Below are positions 24,705 to 64,000 of a stretch of 64,000 nucleotides of DNA, one piece after another. Numbering within the stretch: position 1 is the stretch's first letter; every line of letters begins with the position of its first letter. Location of the stretch: assembly GCA_019614645.1 (NCBI GenBank), contig JABWDB010000032.1, positions 186,001-250,000 on the forward strand, read 5' to 3'. The position numbers and the translations under genes were made by a program. Origin of the DNA: Stratiolaelaps scimitus (lineage: Eukaryota; Arthropoda; Arachnida; Mesostigmata; Laelapidae). A model generated the notes under the pieces. The model was not told where the DNA came from. It searched no databases and worked only from the letters and a program-made list of their open reading frames with translations.

Positions 24705-25022
24705 AGTTTGATCCCCACTGTTGAACAGTTGCATTTCGAGGGGTCCCTATGAAATAATGCCAAAGCGATTCCATGGGGCTTGGTTAAATGTTTAATCAGC
24801 CGAGAATCAGCCCGAGAACCTCAAGGTTTCTAGTAACAGTTGCAGCTGAAATGCGTGGTGCACCTTCGTGTACGCCTCTCGCGCAACTGAAGAAGACACA
24901 TAGGTCCACACAGTTACTCGATCCCGACCCTAAATGCATATTTAGAGGGGTCCGTCTTATGAAGCGACTTCAAGAACAATACCATGGACGTTGAGTATCC
25001 AAGGCTGAGAGTCGGCCTCAAC
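24705..25022 (+). repeat. Two SINE family C copies in tandem
   Basis: First copy (24705-24830): TTGATCCCCACTGTTGAACA, GTTGCATTTCGAGGGGTCCC, then CAGCCGAGAATCAGCCCG. Second (24870-25022): CTCGATCCCGACC, GCATATTTAGAGGGGTCCGT, CTTATGAAGCGACTT, ACCATGGACGTTGAGTATCC, GGCTGAGAGTCGGCC. Confidence 0.55.
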
Positions 25023-25339
25023 AGAAAGAGAGAGATTCGTCGTAGAAGAAATATGTGAACATAAATAAAGGTAGCCTCCACAGGTCCCTCTGGAAGTAAT
25101 ATACAGGGGTGGTTTTGGTGAGACCTGTCACATAACAGTTGGTGGTCAGGTAAAACATAACTATTATATAAATTCGTACAACCGAAGGCTGGAAGCGGTC
25201 TTTTTTAAAAAAATCCCGGGTTCGATGTTTATGCACAGTGTTTCCGCACCTAATTCACAGGCAGCAATTAACGTCAACGAATTTTGGGTTCGATATCTGA
25301 GCCTCTTTATCCTCTCGTCTGGAACTGCTGCACGTATAT

Positions 25340-25375
<36 letters not shown>

Positions 25376-26610
25376 TCGACTTCTTGTCTCACGCATACAC
25401 ATTTACACGAAATGCACACCAATTCCGATGTATGCCATCATTATAGTAGCCAATCCTCTACACCCTGTAATGCTATATATATATTGTATCTAGATTTTAT
25501 TGTATACCCGAGTCGGTCTCGATATCTTGAGGCACGCATGGCGTAGTGTTCTTTGTCGAATTGTATGTGTCTATATTATACGTGTTGTTCTTCAGAGTGG
25601 CCCCATGCAACCGGGAGGCGACGTGGACATAATCAAGGAAGAAGAGAAAATCGCTTCAATATACATTGGCCTTACATATACGTTACATATTAAAAGAAAA
25701 AAATAACCTTAATTCTCGTAGGAACTCCAACAATAATTACACTAGCAGCTGTGAAATATGCTCGCGTATGTATATCGATTCGTACCCCAAAAGCACATGA
25801 TGCGCCCAATCTCAATAAAATCTGCCACGGCAATAGTCACCACTACATAAGTCCTACGTGAAATCGTTCCCAAATGGACGTAATGTTTCGTTCACAAGCA
25901 ACATGTGAACCAAGTGCGAGCCCAGCCAAAATAAAAGTATCCATTGACTTTTGGCTGACCGGAAACGAAGGTAAATCCTGCTACAATATAGGATCTCCCT
26001 CTCCGCGTAATGTGACGATGTGATGTTCACTAATTAAGCGATTCGGTCAATTGCCACGGCCGAGTCTCACATTCAACAAGATTTCGTGCATTTTCGTCGA
26101 GAAGTAGTGGCTTCCCTCATCTCGAATGTGTATCTCAGAACATCTGGCGTAAAAAGACCGCGCGCCGAATCGGAGCAGTTCGACTTCTCGCGGTGTCGCC
26201 GAGCGTCGTTCCAAGCATTAGCACTGCGGAGGTTTGAATGTTTTCCGATTATTACCTATTATTATTATTATTGTGGTGAACTAGAGTAGTCTAGTAGTAT
26301 TGGCGTGCGCTTGACTCGCTTACGCCGTTTTAGGAGTGGCGCCTGTTAATATTGTTGTTGTACTAATTGCTTGTCCAGTACCGGGTGGAAAGTACCGTTC
26401 ACTTGTTGACCAGTTGGGCCTGAGGCGAGCCCCCCAGGCCCTGGCCACCGAAGGGTCCTGAAGGCAGGCCAGGATAAATAATAGCGGAGAGTGATCTGGC
26501 TCTTGGCCGCTCCTGTTCCTACGACTGCAACTATTACTGCTGGTGGGCTATCTCGACTCGCTCGCTCTCTCTCTGTCTCTCGCCCACCGTCGGAGTGTAC
26601 GCTGTTAACA

Positions 26611-54165
<27,555 letters not shown>

Positions 54166-54329
54166 GCGGACGTGTCACTACGACTCCGGCTCACGCGCGT
54201 GTCGATGGAATCGGGAGGACCTGAAACTGAACAAGCAAGCAACATATGGACATCGACGGGAACTTGCGGACTATGTATATAGTTATTTATGTATAGAAGT
54301 TGTAAAAGCCGGCGACTTCGAGAAGACGA

Positions 54330-54330
<1 letters not shown>

Positions 54331-54362
<32 letters not shown>
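54331..54362. repeat. (AT)n microsatellite in the SCaMC 3' UTR
   Basis: About 16 units, 165 bases after the stop codon. Confidence 0.95.
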
Positions 54363-54365
<3 letters not shown>

Positions 54366-55833
54366 AGATTGTCCTATAGCCATAAATGAGATTGAAGCTG
54401 ACGCATTGAAGAGCGATAGTCCTCGTCAACGATATTTCTGTTGCGGGAAGCGACGAGAACGGTGCCAGTGAGTGAATCTGCCGCTTCCGGTGATGTTTTT
54501 CATATCTTTGCTCTACGAGGGCCTTTGTTTTCATCATAGGAGTACGAGACAAATACAAATCGAAGTATTAGTTCGGCAGGCAGACGGCCATAATCATGCA
54601 CGTCATTATGAGGCGGCTTAATGGCGGGAAAAATGGGCAAAATGGGTGAAAAAAATTTACGAAAATTACGACCACACCCGGAAACAACAAGAGATCCGGG
54701 TGTTTAATGAGAATGATGATAATGCGCTCCGCCCCTAAGCACAGAAGAGTGCTGAAGTGTTAATAACAACAATAATTACTCTTTGTGTCGTGGAGAGTAC
54801 GTATGTGCTTGTGTGCCCGTAGTTAACAGCGCTATATACTCAACAGTCTCGCGCGTCTAGTGGAAAGAGCACTTATGCTATTAGTGGCTCGCTTGTATCG
54901 ATCGCCCTTACTCGTGATTACATCCCTATGATGATTCATATCTCCTTGTTGGCACCGTCCGTCGTTCTACGTCATTACCTAATATATATATATATATATA
55001 TATAGGTGATTGCTTTTCTGTGATAATACACTAGCCCGCAAAGAAGCGAAAAAAAAAGCAAGGGATAAAAATCAACAATGAGTTCAACGCTGTGAACTAT
55101 TATGGGCGTCCGAATCGCTCGCCACACTCGGTGTCGTCACAGTTTGATACTGCAAATGTTACTGATCACAATATCCGCTGCGGGCGGCTCGAAGCGATGT
55201 TGTGCGATTGGGTATGACACGTCCGCCCACCCAACATCGATGTGTCACTTTGCTCCTGGATTGACCTGGACCCAATTACTGATAGCGTGCTTAGCGTGAT
55301 CGAATCGAGCTAGTCGAGCGCGCGCTACATCGTGAATAGCAATTGTTGCTTTGCGGGGCCACCGGGTGACCCTCTATGCATATGTTGACTGACGACACCA
55401 TTGAGTCGAGGACAAGAGACGGCGGCGGCGGCGGCGGACGACGATCACACGAAATTGTGTCTTTTCCAAGGTCACTGTCTCTGTACGTGTCCACCTACCA
55501 CGAGGGGTCCGTTGAATTCACGAATGCTAATTGCCGACAGTGGTAGGGGTCAGTGGAACACCGCCAATAAGGGCGCACATTAATAGGTTTCTAATATTCT
55601 AAGTTAACAATGCCATCTCATAATGGACCGACCACATGTTGCCGACGCGCGTAAGAGTGTGTGTGTGTGTGGTGTGTGTAATGTGTGTTTTGCTGAATGG
55701 AGGTTTACCGAAAGAACTAATCGCGTGCAATGTGTGTTCATCGAGCAGGGTCCACTGCTCGGGTCGAAATGTGTAGTGTACTTGGGACTGCGCAGTGTAG
55801 AATCTGGTGAACTGTTAACTCTTTCTATACGGT

Positions 55834-55839
55834 AATAAA
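55834..55839 (+). promoter_or_regulatory. Candidate polyadenylation signal for SCaMC
   Basis: AATAAA about 1.67 kb after the SCaMC stop, followed by GT-rich sequence (GCGCGGTGTG). Another AATAAA lies at 56922. Which is used cannot be told from sequence. Confidence 0.3.
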
Positions 55840-57608
55840 TGCGCGGTGTGAATTTTTCTCGATGGGATGTTGTTATTATGACAATGTAGGATGCCGGTTG
55901 TCATGTCGTGGCAGATTGATACAGTGGCGTTGGTGGCAGTGGTTCGTAAACGATCTGAAAACTGGTCGAGTTGATGGTCGGGCCGGTGGATGACACGATG
56001 ATCGATTAGGGCAAGAGAGACGGATTGCGGTTGTAGAAGGCCTTTTAGGACAGAAACCCTCGTGGTTCTCGGAATTGCTCGGGGACCCTCAGGCCGAAGC
56101 TAGGCTACAACTGTAACCGTTTTTTGTTGTTCTTCAAAAAGTGATCTTAGGCAATTTTCATCTGTAGACAGCTGGTAAATAGAAATGATTATATGGCAGT
56201 ATGCGAAAACGATACTGTTCCCGTATGTGACGGGGGCCAGCAAGCGGACTAAGGCCGATGAGGCCAACCAACCAAACGATAATAGGCTACGTAATGTCGC
56301 TTGTGTTCGTTTCGCAACGCTGTCGCGCATTGTATGCCTCGCAGACTAATAATATATATATATAGGCTCCTAAATTAAAGTGAACTACTACAATACGACA
56401 ATTATATATATGATGAAGCGAAGCGCTTGCGAATTGCCAGAGTATTGTCTAATATTGACATGTACATAGTAGATGATGAAAGCCGCAAGACCTTTTGTGC
56501 TATAACCTAATATCTCTTGCTAACTCTCGCGAAGTTTCCACCGCCCCCTTCGATGAGTCATTCGATTATTAGTGCATGTTTTTTCTTACTAACAATACGA
56601 ATTCTAATAATAATAATAATGATAATGATGATGATAATAATAATAAAAAGTGCTTCTACTCTTACATTATTACATACTAAGTATTATTCATATGTCGGAA
56701 CGAAAGCGAGAAATAATTAATAACAACTAATGACAATATGCAGGCGGTGGGCAATACTTGAACGTCTCAACGGTGGGAAGAGAACGGAGTGACATAGGTG
56801 AATGAATATAATGCTAGTAATAATCAAGGCACGAAGCGGAGGAAGAAGCTACTGGACGCCAACACATTAGGCGTGAGTGGTGCTTTAATTAAAGATGTAA
56901 TCAAGAATAACAGACCTCTGCAATAAAGCACACACACACACGCACCTCGAATCGCTTTCTTTTTCATATATAGGAAGACTCTTGCTTCTCCTCGCTCGTT
57001 CGTAACACTAGGGAAGGGGCTCACGAGAGCGCTAGATGAAGGTGAACTTACCTCCATTCATGTTAATTCCGATTATATATGAGGGGGTAATATCATCAAC
57101 GACGCCGGCAGATGGACAGGGGCGCTCCTATTTGAAACTTACGCATATAGAACTGCTGAATGAGAAGTGAGTGTAACTCAGCGGGCGTGTCGAAATTCAG
57201 GTGTGTTGTTTTTTTTTTATCTCGGGCTGTTCGGTGTTCGTTGTAAACAATTTGTTGCGTAATTAGGCCAAGAACAGAGATGGCGTTACTATAAAATCTA
57301 AGGCGAACCTAATTAATTAAGCGAAAATTAGCGAATACTGATTCGAGCCGTGCCTATAAAATGATCGGCTGGGCTCATTAAAGATGTTGGTATTTACGAT
57401 TGACGGTACACACACGCACCCTGTGTAATTGGTGTATTTTTACAGAACGACAACAAGCAGAAATGAAATCGTCGATTTCGGAGAGAATCCATGCTAAAGA
57501 ACGGGCAAAGGGTTTGTCCATTCTGTTTGGACAAAAAACATTGTCCATATTATGTCTTACGACTGCTTAGGGTAAACAATTGAAAATTAGCTGTATTATG
57601 ACAATTAC

Positions 57609-57721
<113 letters not shown>

Positions 57722-58173
57722 TGAAATAAAATCAATAAAAACAATGTTCCTGAAGCTTACCCGTGTGTCCTCATTTCTAAATGAGAATGATAAATTAATT
57801 ACTTAACGGCGCGAGTCAATCTCAGCCATGGCCGTTCTCGGGGGATGACCATGACCTCAATCCACGTTCCCTAATCGTTGCTCTATTTCAAGACGCACAA
57901 TGATAATCAATCTCTGACACAGGACAAAGCACATTTACACTTAAGCAGAGTGTCATTTCTTCATGATGAACGCTTCTGTGCGATGACCTCGAACGGGAAT
58001 TGCGCACAGGTCGCTTAGCGATCTGCCTTGAATTCAACGTGAACACCCCTCTGTACCAGTCGGATTATGCTTAACAATTGAGCAACAACATTATCTATTT
58101 CATATAGAATAATTAGCGGAGCAGTTGGAGACGGGGTGGGGGTAGGTAAGGTGAACGTCCCCTGGAAGTCCCC

Positions 58174-58380
58174 TGGAATTGTCTAGTGGTGAGCGTCTTG
58201 GACTACTAGACCGGAGGGACGTGTGTGTTGGGTTCGAATCCTGTCAGACGCGTTGGGGAATCTTTAGAGTTCTTTATCATCATTTTTCTTTATATGAAGA
58301 ACCGAAGGAGGAGAATAAGCAAAGGTGGCCCCGGGAGGTCCTCTCAAAGTAATACCTTAAAGGCTCGAAAAACAGTTTTT
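58174..58380 (+). repeat. SINE family B copy
   Basis: Forward: TGTCTAGTGGTGAGCGTCTT, GGGTTCGAATCCTGTCAGAC, GAGTTCTTTATCATC, GAATAAGCAAAGGTGGCCCC, GTAATACCTTAAAGGCTCGA. Part of the hairpin end is deleted. Its intact-looking A and B boxes make it the best head for defining the parent tRNA. Confidence 0.8.
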
Positions 58381-58479
58381 CGAACTGGCAATTTCACAAT
58401 GTTCAAGTGCCGGTGTCAGGCAGATACCTGAGATCATGGACAGGATCCCGAGCGAAGCGGCAGGACCCTCTGCACGGGG

Positions 58480-58576
58480 GTAAAGGTAAGGTAATGTAAG
58501 GTAAAGTTTTATTGATTTATTAAAGGAACTGCATAGAATGCTTAAGTTCTCTTATATGCCATGCAACGGGATTCGA
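58480..58576 (-). repeat. SINE family A, head-truncated
   Basis: GGTAAAGGTAAGGTAATG, TTATTAAAGGAACTGCATAG, ATGCTTAAGTTCTCTTATAT, ATGCAACGGGATTCGAG. It shares the GCATAGAATGCTT subfamily change with the copies at 2179 and 38090. Confidence 0.7.
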
Positions 58577-59723
58577 GAAAGGAAGACCCTGCAGTTATCC
58601 TGGTCCTTAAGTGGTTACCATTGAGTCATTACATGACTGATACAAGTAGGGCAGTACGATTTTGACAGTTGAATTGTAACAGGAATACAGAGGAACCATG
58701 ACGTTAGCTGGCCAGGTAATCGCTTTCAGGACGCGCTAATCTACGATATGCTACTCTCGTTAACATCGTTTGGTCCAGTGCTCAGATCTTCCTTTCAGCT
58801 TGAACACACGGTGTATAGAGCATATGCCTGACTGGATAGGCCAATTAATTGTCAATCGCACTTATGAGAGTCTTTCTCACATGTCATTATGAAATAGGAA
58901 GCATGTCAATTATCTTCCCACATTTGCAGGAATACCCAACGTGCTACACGAATAGTTAACGGAATATGCTTTAGTTACATTTAATTGAGCAGAAATCGAT
59001 GATGTTATGAATGCCCGGAGCATTGTCATGTTCACTAGACTATTCACCTTCGTAAATCTATTTGTATGCGTAGCAGTGGTGTCTATTATGAGATTTGTTA
59101 GTGATTCGTCGGCTAATCACCCGGTGTCTATGCACTAATAACGAAATATCAGCAACGGCAGTACTTCGCGTAATTGCATTAGCTCATTGTAGCTATGTCA
59201 ATGGCCAATTTTGATAGATGATCCTTATTCATAGTTGAGAAAAAGGTTGTTAAGAAGTTAAAAGTCGAGAAAATAAAGCATGCAGGCAAAGCAGCATCTG
59301 CCTGCTGCATTGTAAACCTACTTTCGAAATTCGAAAGCCTATCTTCATTTAGCAGTAAACGTATGTCTTGTTCTACTGTAAGCCCACCTTTGACCTCCGC
59401 CCCTCTACGCCTCTTGTAGTCATTCATTCAGTGAGGTTTGTGAACGGAATTCCAGTTGTACAATGCTCCAGTAACAACTATTCATAATAATAATAATAAT
59501 GATAATAGTAAATATATTTAATCAATCGTAGTACGAGCACGCCGTGTATTATACACCTGTTCTTTTATATTGCGTACAACAGTGTACATATCTAACACCA
59601 ATATTGAAATGCTGCAGTGTTCAAACAATGGCAAGGCCTGTCCCTCAAAAGCGCACTGCCGTCTTGGAAACCCCGACTGATCGACTAGATTCAAAACACT
59701 GCTCTTAGATTATGCACAGAGTC

Positions 59724-59729
59724 TTTATT
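59724..59729 (-). promoter_or_regulatory. Candidate polyadenylation signal for ferroportin
   Basis: AATAAA on the minus strand, about 400 bases beyond the ferroportin stop. It is the nearest good hexamer. Confidence 0.35.
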
Positions 59730-60129
59730 TTCTGTTCAAGCCAAATGGCAACAGGGGCGCTTCCGAAGTCTGCAAGAGTCGCCAGGCTTAACTTGTCGAC
59801 AGGGTCACCCACTTGATCACAAATCCATACGCTGTACCTTGCTTGCGTTCGCTATGATCACATGTCTCTTCTCACCTGCAAACTGTGACCATTGCTAGCT
59901 TCCTTCATTATTAGCGTACGGTAATGCATAACAGATGTCGGGTATATCTTTTCGATGTCGTCCGACTCGACGAGGACCCGAACAGCGAATGGCGACAGAT
60001 CAAGGTCCTTGCGCCTTTGAGGCCTTCAGGCTGTTGTCATGCGTTAACTTTTTCTCCAGATCCCCGGATCGACCGCAGGCAGAGTCCTAATCGCCGACGG
60101 TGGTCAACAAAAATGACTCTGCGGTCGCT

Positions 60130-60231
60130 TTAGTGCTGGAGCAGTCGAACACCCTCGTGATTGGAGGCGACACTTAATCGCGGCAGGATCGGCATGGAAC
60201 TTAGCAAGTGGGCGAGACTGAACTCGTTGCC
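60130..60231 (-). CDS. SLC40A1: Ferroportin terminal exon
   Basis: Acceptor CTGTTTTCAG, phase 0, 33 codons then TAA (60132-60130). It encodes [19 protein letters not shown] and ends RLLQH. The good acceptor and the exact phase with the previous exon support it; there is no independent family similarity. Confidence 0.7.
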   Translation of the reverse strand, partial: GNEFSLAHLLSSMPILPRLSVASNHEGVRLLQH

Positions 60232-63200
60232 CTGAAAACAGACCCGAAAGAAAATGCGTATACATATATGTATAATACATGATCAGTTTCGTAAATCAGT
60301 GACAGAGTTACGGCATCAGGCCGAGGCCTGAGGCCATGGACTACTGTATAACCTGCATTGTCCTATTAATTGTAAAATATGTGGCCTGAACATTTGAAGG
60401 CGACCGTTAGTAGGGAAAGTAAGCACAAAGGCAGATAAGGGCAGTAAGCACAAGGGCACAAGGGCGGCATTGTAGTGTCATCATATGGGCGGGACATTAT
60501 ACGAAGAGGTCCATGTGCTATTGTGCAGCCCTAGTTGCAGGTTAAGTATTGGAGTATACTTGTACTAGTGTATACCACGTCCCTACGAGGGGAGCACGGT
60601 CGGCCTAATGGCCGTCTCAACTGTGGGTGATGAACGCTATGATGTTTCATGACGAGGTTGGGGCCACGACGCTAATTAATGATGACTAAAAGTATCATTG
60701 ATTAACGAAATGCACCACGTCAACAGGCGAAGCCTTTTGTTGACGTTACGTGGACCGTCGCGGTTCAGCAGGTAGACACGTATAGCAACGAGAAACATGT
60801 TATACAGTAGTATCGTGGAGGGTACCTGCGAATCAGTCGTGCTGGAATCATCCTCATCCTCCGTGAACATCACGCCAGAATCAGCATTTTCAAGAACGAC
60901 TTGTACCGAACTGAATAGCTCATCAACATGCGCCATATCGACAACTTCGGTGACGGGAGTGCCCGGATCTTCTTGCTCGGCCAGCGGTCGTGAGCAGCAA
61001 TTAATGCAGAAGTGGCATAACAGTGACCTGCAATGGATTGGGATAAGGAAAGTTGAACTGGAAATATCCATTGTACCGCGTGGATGGGAACTGGTGTTCG
61101 AAAAAGCGTTTTCGAAAGCCACTCCAACCCCTAATCGGACAATGTAGATCAAATAGTGCTGCCTCTTGTTTAGGTACTATATCTGCATTAGGAATTCATC
61201 AGCAATCCCCCCCCCCCAATTTTGAGCCCGCCCTGAGTCTGTTTTACGCCATCATCCGCAAAAGATTTCATCGCAAAATATTGTCTAGAAGGCAAATCGT
61301 GTGAGAAACGAATGGACTATGAGCGATGCTTATATTCTCCATTGTTCATGATCGGTTCCGCCGTTGAATTGCCTACCTAGCCTACTGATGTGCTGCTCCA
61401 GGACCCATAAATCATCATGGTGTCGGAGCGCCTTCACCTCCGTACCAACTTAAGCATTGTAAAAAAAAATGGAACTTCCTTTAATAAACCAATAAACCTT
61501 CACCATGATATTAGCATCAGATACTCTTCGGGACCTATCGTTAAAAGTACAACGCAAATCAGCATTCAGATTTGCGAATGTCTGTGACGTCGGAAGCCAT
61601 TACAACAAACGATTCGGGATCATGGGAAATGTTCCTGTTCAATTTTTTGCGGCTTAATCTCAAGCAAGCAAGCCAAGGTTTACTTCAGATCGAAACCATT
61701 CTTCAGTCCAAGTTTCTCTAACTTTGGCCAGCCTTTCATATATCAAAGAGATGATAAGACAGAGAAGGTTCATCTCATCGGTGTTGGTCTATCGAATAAA
61801 CCAAAAAGAAAGTGGAAAAGTTTCATGCGAACAAGTTGATTTAAGCGTTGAAAAATTATTAAAGTTGTTGTTTGTGCGGGCTGGCGTGTGCATATGATGG
61901 CTTTTTCATTTAACGACGTCACTTATGCCCTAAACTCTAAAAACGTCATACCGTCCACCACCCTCCTGACGACGGCAAAACTCCGCGTAGCACGCTGTAC
62001 CCGCGCAGGAGAACACGAATGAGACGATGATGAGCAGGCCAAACGTGTCAAACCACGGAATAAAGATGACCTAATAACGAGAAGGGCCCCATCATATAAC
62101 AGCGAAAGAGTAAGATATTTTTCAAAAAATAATTTTGTAAAAATATTACAATACCACAACAGGACATGACGGAACAGAGAAATGATCTTTTTTTCTTATC
62201 TATAGCAACTGACTGATTAGCTGCTGTTGATGATTCATATCTCCACTGATGCGTGTAATATAGCTAGTAATTAAATGTAAAATTCTCTGATTTCAGCTTT
62301 ATTTATATTCTTGCCTTCAACGTGAAACACGAAGCCATCCGCCAAAGATTACTTGAGATTTCAATTATCTTATTATATTTTGTGGGGACCTACCTAAAAA
62401 ATTATTTCGGGCAGACTCTCAGCCGATAGAATACGACTAATTGGTACACTATTCCTAAGCGCGTTTACTCTTAAGGTACCCGGGCTGATTCTCAGCCAAC
62501 ATTTACAACAACAGCCAAGCGCATTTTGTAGTGTCCGTAGATGTCATTGACGCGCAGTAGCATTTCACTCACCATGATAAACTTCAGTAGGTCCATGGAG
62601 ACGTTAATAGAATATTGGACTCCGTTGATGCAGCCCCGTTCCCCATCGTCAACTAATTCCTGAAGAAATTGATTTACCGCCAGGTCCGCTATCCAGAGAC
62701 CTAAGAAGAATTACGAGTCTAAGAGCAAGTTAACTCCTCTCTGAATGGAGCTATCTATTTCTGGATGATCAATCTGACTTCTTTAGAAGTACGTCACCAA
62801 AAACCGAACGCCGTCTGAGATCTGACCCAATGGCCGGCCATACTGTTGACTTTGCCGATCAGATTATTCTGCAGTCGGATCATCGAACACTATCTAGCTT
62901 CTGTTCTTTGGTTATGACTGAAATCAATTCTGTCGATATCAATCCATACCTCGCAATTCGTTTATGGAATACTCCATAAACATGTTAATTCAGTCGATAA
63001 TGATTTATGCATTTTTGACATGGGTTCTCTAGGTTCGTTTGATGAAGAAGAAGTTGTAAGCGCTCACCACGACAGTTCGCACCCGGCGGCCTAAAAAGAT
63101 TACATCACGTTGTTCAGAGGGAAGCTAAAAAAACTGAATTCGGCAATGTAACCAATCAGGCCGGATCCTTCGGTTCGTAGTTTGCTCGGAGCAAAAATTA

Positions 63201-64000
63201 GGTGCTTCTACAGAGTAAAGGTCAAATTTGAACCAAGTCGGGGCTAAGCCTTAAGAACCGGAAAAGACGTATGTGAGCAGTATGGTTCGTTTTGACCAGA
63301 AGCTGCAAGTGTGGGAACAGTGAATCCAGGTTAGGTTTAGCCCATAACGACGGGATTGAATGTGACCAAATTGAGTGAAAATTGCTCTACCGTCGTCATT
63401 GTCTTGAGCATCTCAATTTTCTTGAGCTGAGCTCACTGACCCCAGCGCAGTGGTGCATAGTCGCCAATGGTTTCACCTACAGGGCCCAAGATTTAACCAA
63501 CGCAGGTTGATGCAGGTTTTACTGTGGGGACCCGTCCGAGCCACCTTTGCTAATTTTTTTCCTCCAGGATCGTAGCTTGCATTACTCCACAGATAACGAA
63601 GTAAGATCATAAAGAACTCCAAAGGTTCTCCAAAGCATCTCACAGAATGCTATCCCCTAACCATACGGCACTCCTCCTGCCTAGAGATCCAAGGCGCTCG
63701 ACCATCATTAGGGGGTATTAATCATCAAGGTTGATAGTCATAAAGGTACATAATCATCATCCAAGCACATAATCTGAGCTAATTCTAATTCGAACTCAAC
63801 AACTGTTGGTGACCCGAACATTGGGCTTCGTAACGGCTTCAGATTATATACGTACCAAATCTCGCCAGACACATTCCGGCTACCAGCATAATAACCGACA
63901 GATTAGCCTCGTGAGCGACGAAGTCCACGTCAGACTCCGACGATGTGGGTCGCCCGATGAAAGCTTCCTCGTCCAGATTTGTCGTCTCGTTGATAAAATA
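60130..64000 (-). CDS. SLC40A1: Ferroportin iron exporter, C-terminal part (gene continues past window edge)
   Basis: Ferroportin exports ferrous iron across the plasma membrane. Five minus-strand coding exons are present: 64000-63856 (cut by the window), 62700-62573, 62070-61952, 61027-60826 and 60231-60130. Phases agree across all four introns, giving 231 residues of the C-terminal end. The stretch [17 protein letters not shown], then [20 protein letters not shown] and DTFGLL matches vertebrate ferroportin (RIGLWSFDLTVTQLLQE, ERGIINGVQNS, LLHFIMVIL, EAFGLL) in order and spacing. These are the last three transmembrane helices. A cytoplasmic tail of roughly 110 residues follows, ending in an acidic EDEDDSS stretch. 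The gene is convergent with SCaMC. Its 5' end, including any iron-responsive element, lies outside the window. Confidence 0.93.
60826..61027 (-). CDS. SLC40A1: Ferroportin exon: cysteine-rich and acidic cytoplasmic tail
   Basis: 202 bases; acceptor CATTGCAG, donor GTACCC. Phase joins the previous exon to give ...[11 protein letters not shown]. It encodes a cysteine cluster (CHFCINCC) shortly after the last helix, then proline/valine-rich and acidic sequence ending [12 protein letters not shown]. This tail is not clearly similar to the vertebrate one, so its assignment rests on frame, splice sites and strand. Confidence 0.8.
61446..61503 (+). repeat. SINE family A tail fragment
   Basis: ACTTAAGCATTGTAAAA, then CTTTAATAAACCAATAAACC. 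It lies in a ferroportin intron, antisense to the gene. Confidence 0.6.
61952..62070 (-). CDS. SLC40A1: Ferroportin exon: last transmembrane helix
   Basis: 119 bases; acceptor TTATTAG, donor GTATGA. It encodes [38 protein letters not shown] and two bases of an arginine codon. The hydrophobic helix and the basic/Cys-containing cytoplasmic start match the position of the final helix of ferroportin. Confidence 0.92.
62573..62700 (-). CDS. SLC40A1: Ferroportin exon: [10 protein letters not shown]...KFIM
   Basis: 128 bases; acceptor TTCTTAG, donor GTGAGT. It completes a glycine and encodes 42 residues that include the most conserved stretch seen here: [25 protein letters not shown] and DLLKFIM. 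This matches the human region LWSFDLTVTQ to LLHFIM without gaps. Confidence 0.95.
63500..63710 (-). repeat. SINE family B, old copy
   Basis: GAGCCACCTTTGCTAATTTT, TAAAGAACTCCAAAGGTTCT, CCAAAGCATCTCACAGAATG, CCAAGGCGCTCGACCATC. Clearly the same block order but diverged. Confidence 0.55.
63856..64000 (-). CDS. SLC40A1: Ferroportin exon: loop and transmembrane helix 10 (partial)
   Basis: Open to the window edge; 48 codons plus one base before donor GTACGT. It encodes an acidic loop with an N-glycosylation-like NET, then [16 protein letters not shown], equivalent to the helix preceding RIGLW in human ferroportin. The phase-1 end is completed by the next exon (G-LWIADL). Confidence 0.88.

Larger units (their letters stand above)
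20481..26610. other. Upstream flank of SCaMC, repeats only
   Basis: Several SINE A, C and E copies and long AT tracts. Nothing coding seen. The last few hundred bases before 26611 are likely promoter and 5' UTR, with a CT-rich run at 26560-26580. Confidence 0.5.

Overview
This is eukaryotic nuclear DNA. Its genes are split by GT-AG introns of hundreds to thousands of bases. The DNA between exons is full of (AT)n and (CT)n microsatellites and of dispersed tRNA-derived short repeats, and no bacterial-style operons are visible. An animal is certain from the two recognisable genes. An arthropod is my best guess, perhaps a mite or tick, from the repeat style and scattered AACCTAACC-type motifs. 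The sequence does not settle this.

Layout. Positions 1-8,500 hold no gene I can support, only repeats and a GC-rich island at about 6.2-7.7 kb. On the minus strand between 19,728 and 10,522 lie pieces of an unrecognised gene: a strong first exon with a signal peptide (19,435-19,728) inside a GC-rich promoter-like island, and two further exon candidates (12,743-12,996 and 10,522-10,710). From 26,611 to 54,165 on the plus strand runs a complete SCaMC / SLC25A25-type mitochondrial ATP-Mg/phosphate carrier gene. Its seven canonical coding pieces are EF-hand exons 1-2 and carrier exons 3-7 in my numbering, where exons 3-7 are shared by all isoforms, and the product is 473 residues. From the right edge to 60,130 on the minus strand are the last five coding exons of ferroportin (SLC40A1), the iron exporter. 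It points tail-to-tail at SCaMC.

The most interesting structure lies inside SCaMC. Between the EF-hand exons and the carrier exons, three separate ATG-containing exons (44,798-44,906; 47,871-47,979; 48,975-49,146) each end with a GT donor in exactly the phase needed to join the first carrier exon. Two of them are diverged tandem duplicates of identical length, sharing an IQDLLWDEV core. The third encodes a basic, presequence-like N-terminus. I infer alternative promoters that make carriers without the calcium-sensing EF-hand domain, 340 or 361 residues long.

The repeat landscape is also informative. At least three tRNA-derived SINE families are present, called A, B and C here. A CR1/L2-like LINE fragment at about 29.05-29.69 kb shares its 3' end with SINE family A, which suggests a LINE-SINE partnership. 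Families B and C share a different 3' hairpin. There are also two other LINE remnants, a 183-bp foldback (MITE-like) element, a fresh 281-bp tandem duplication, a 21-bp minisatellite and a 100-bp AT tract.

The genes are not an operon and I see no direct functional link, apart from two being membrane transporters: SCaMC in the inner mitochondrial membrane and ferroportin in the plasma membrane.
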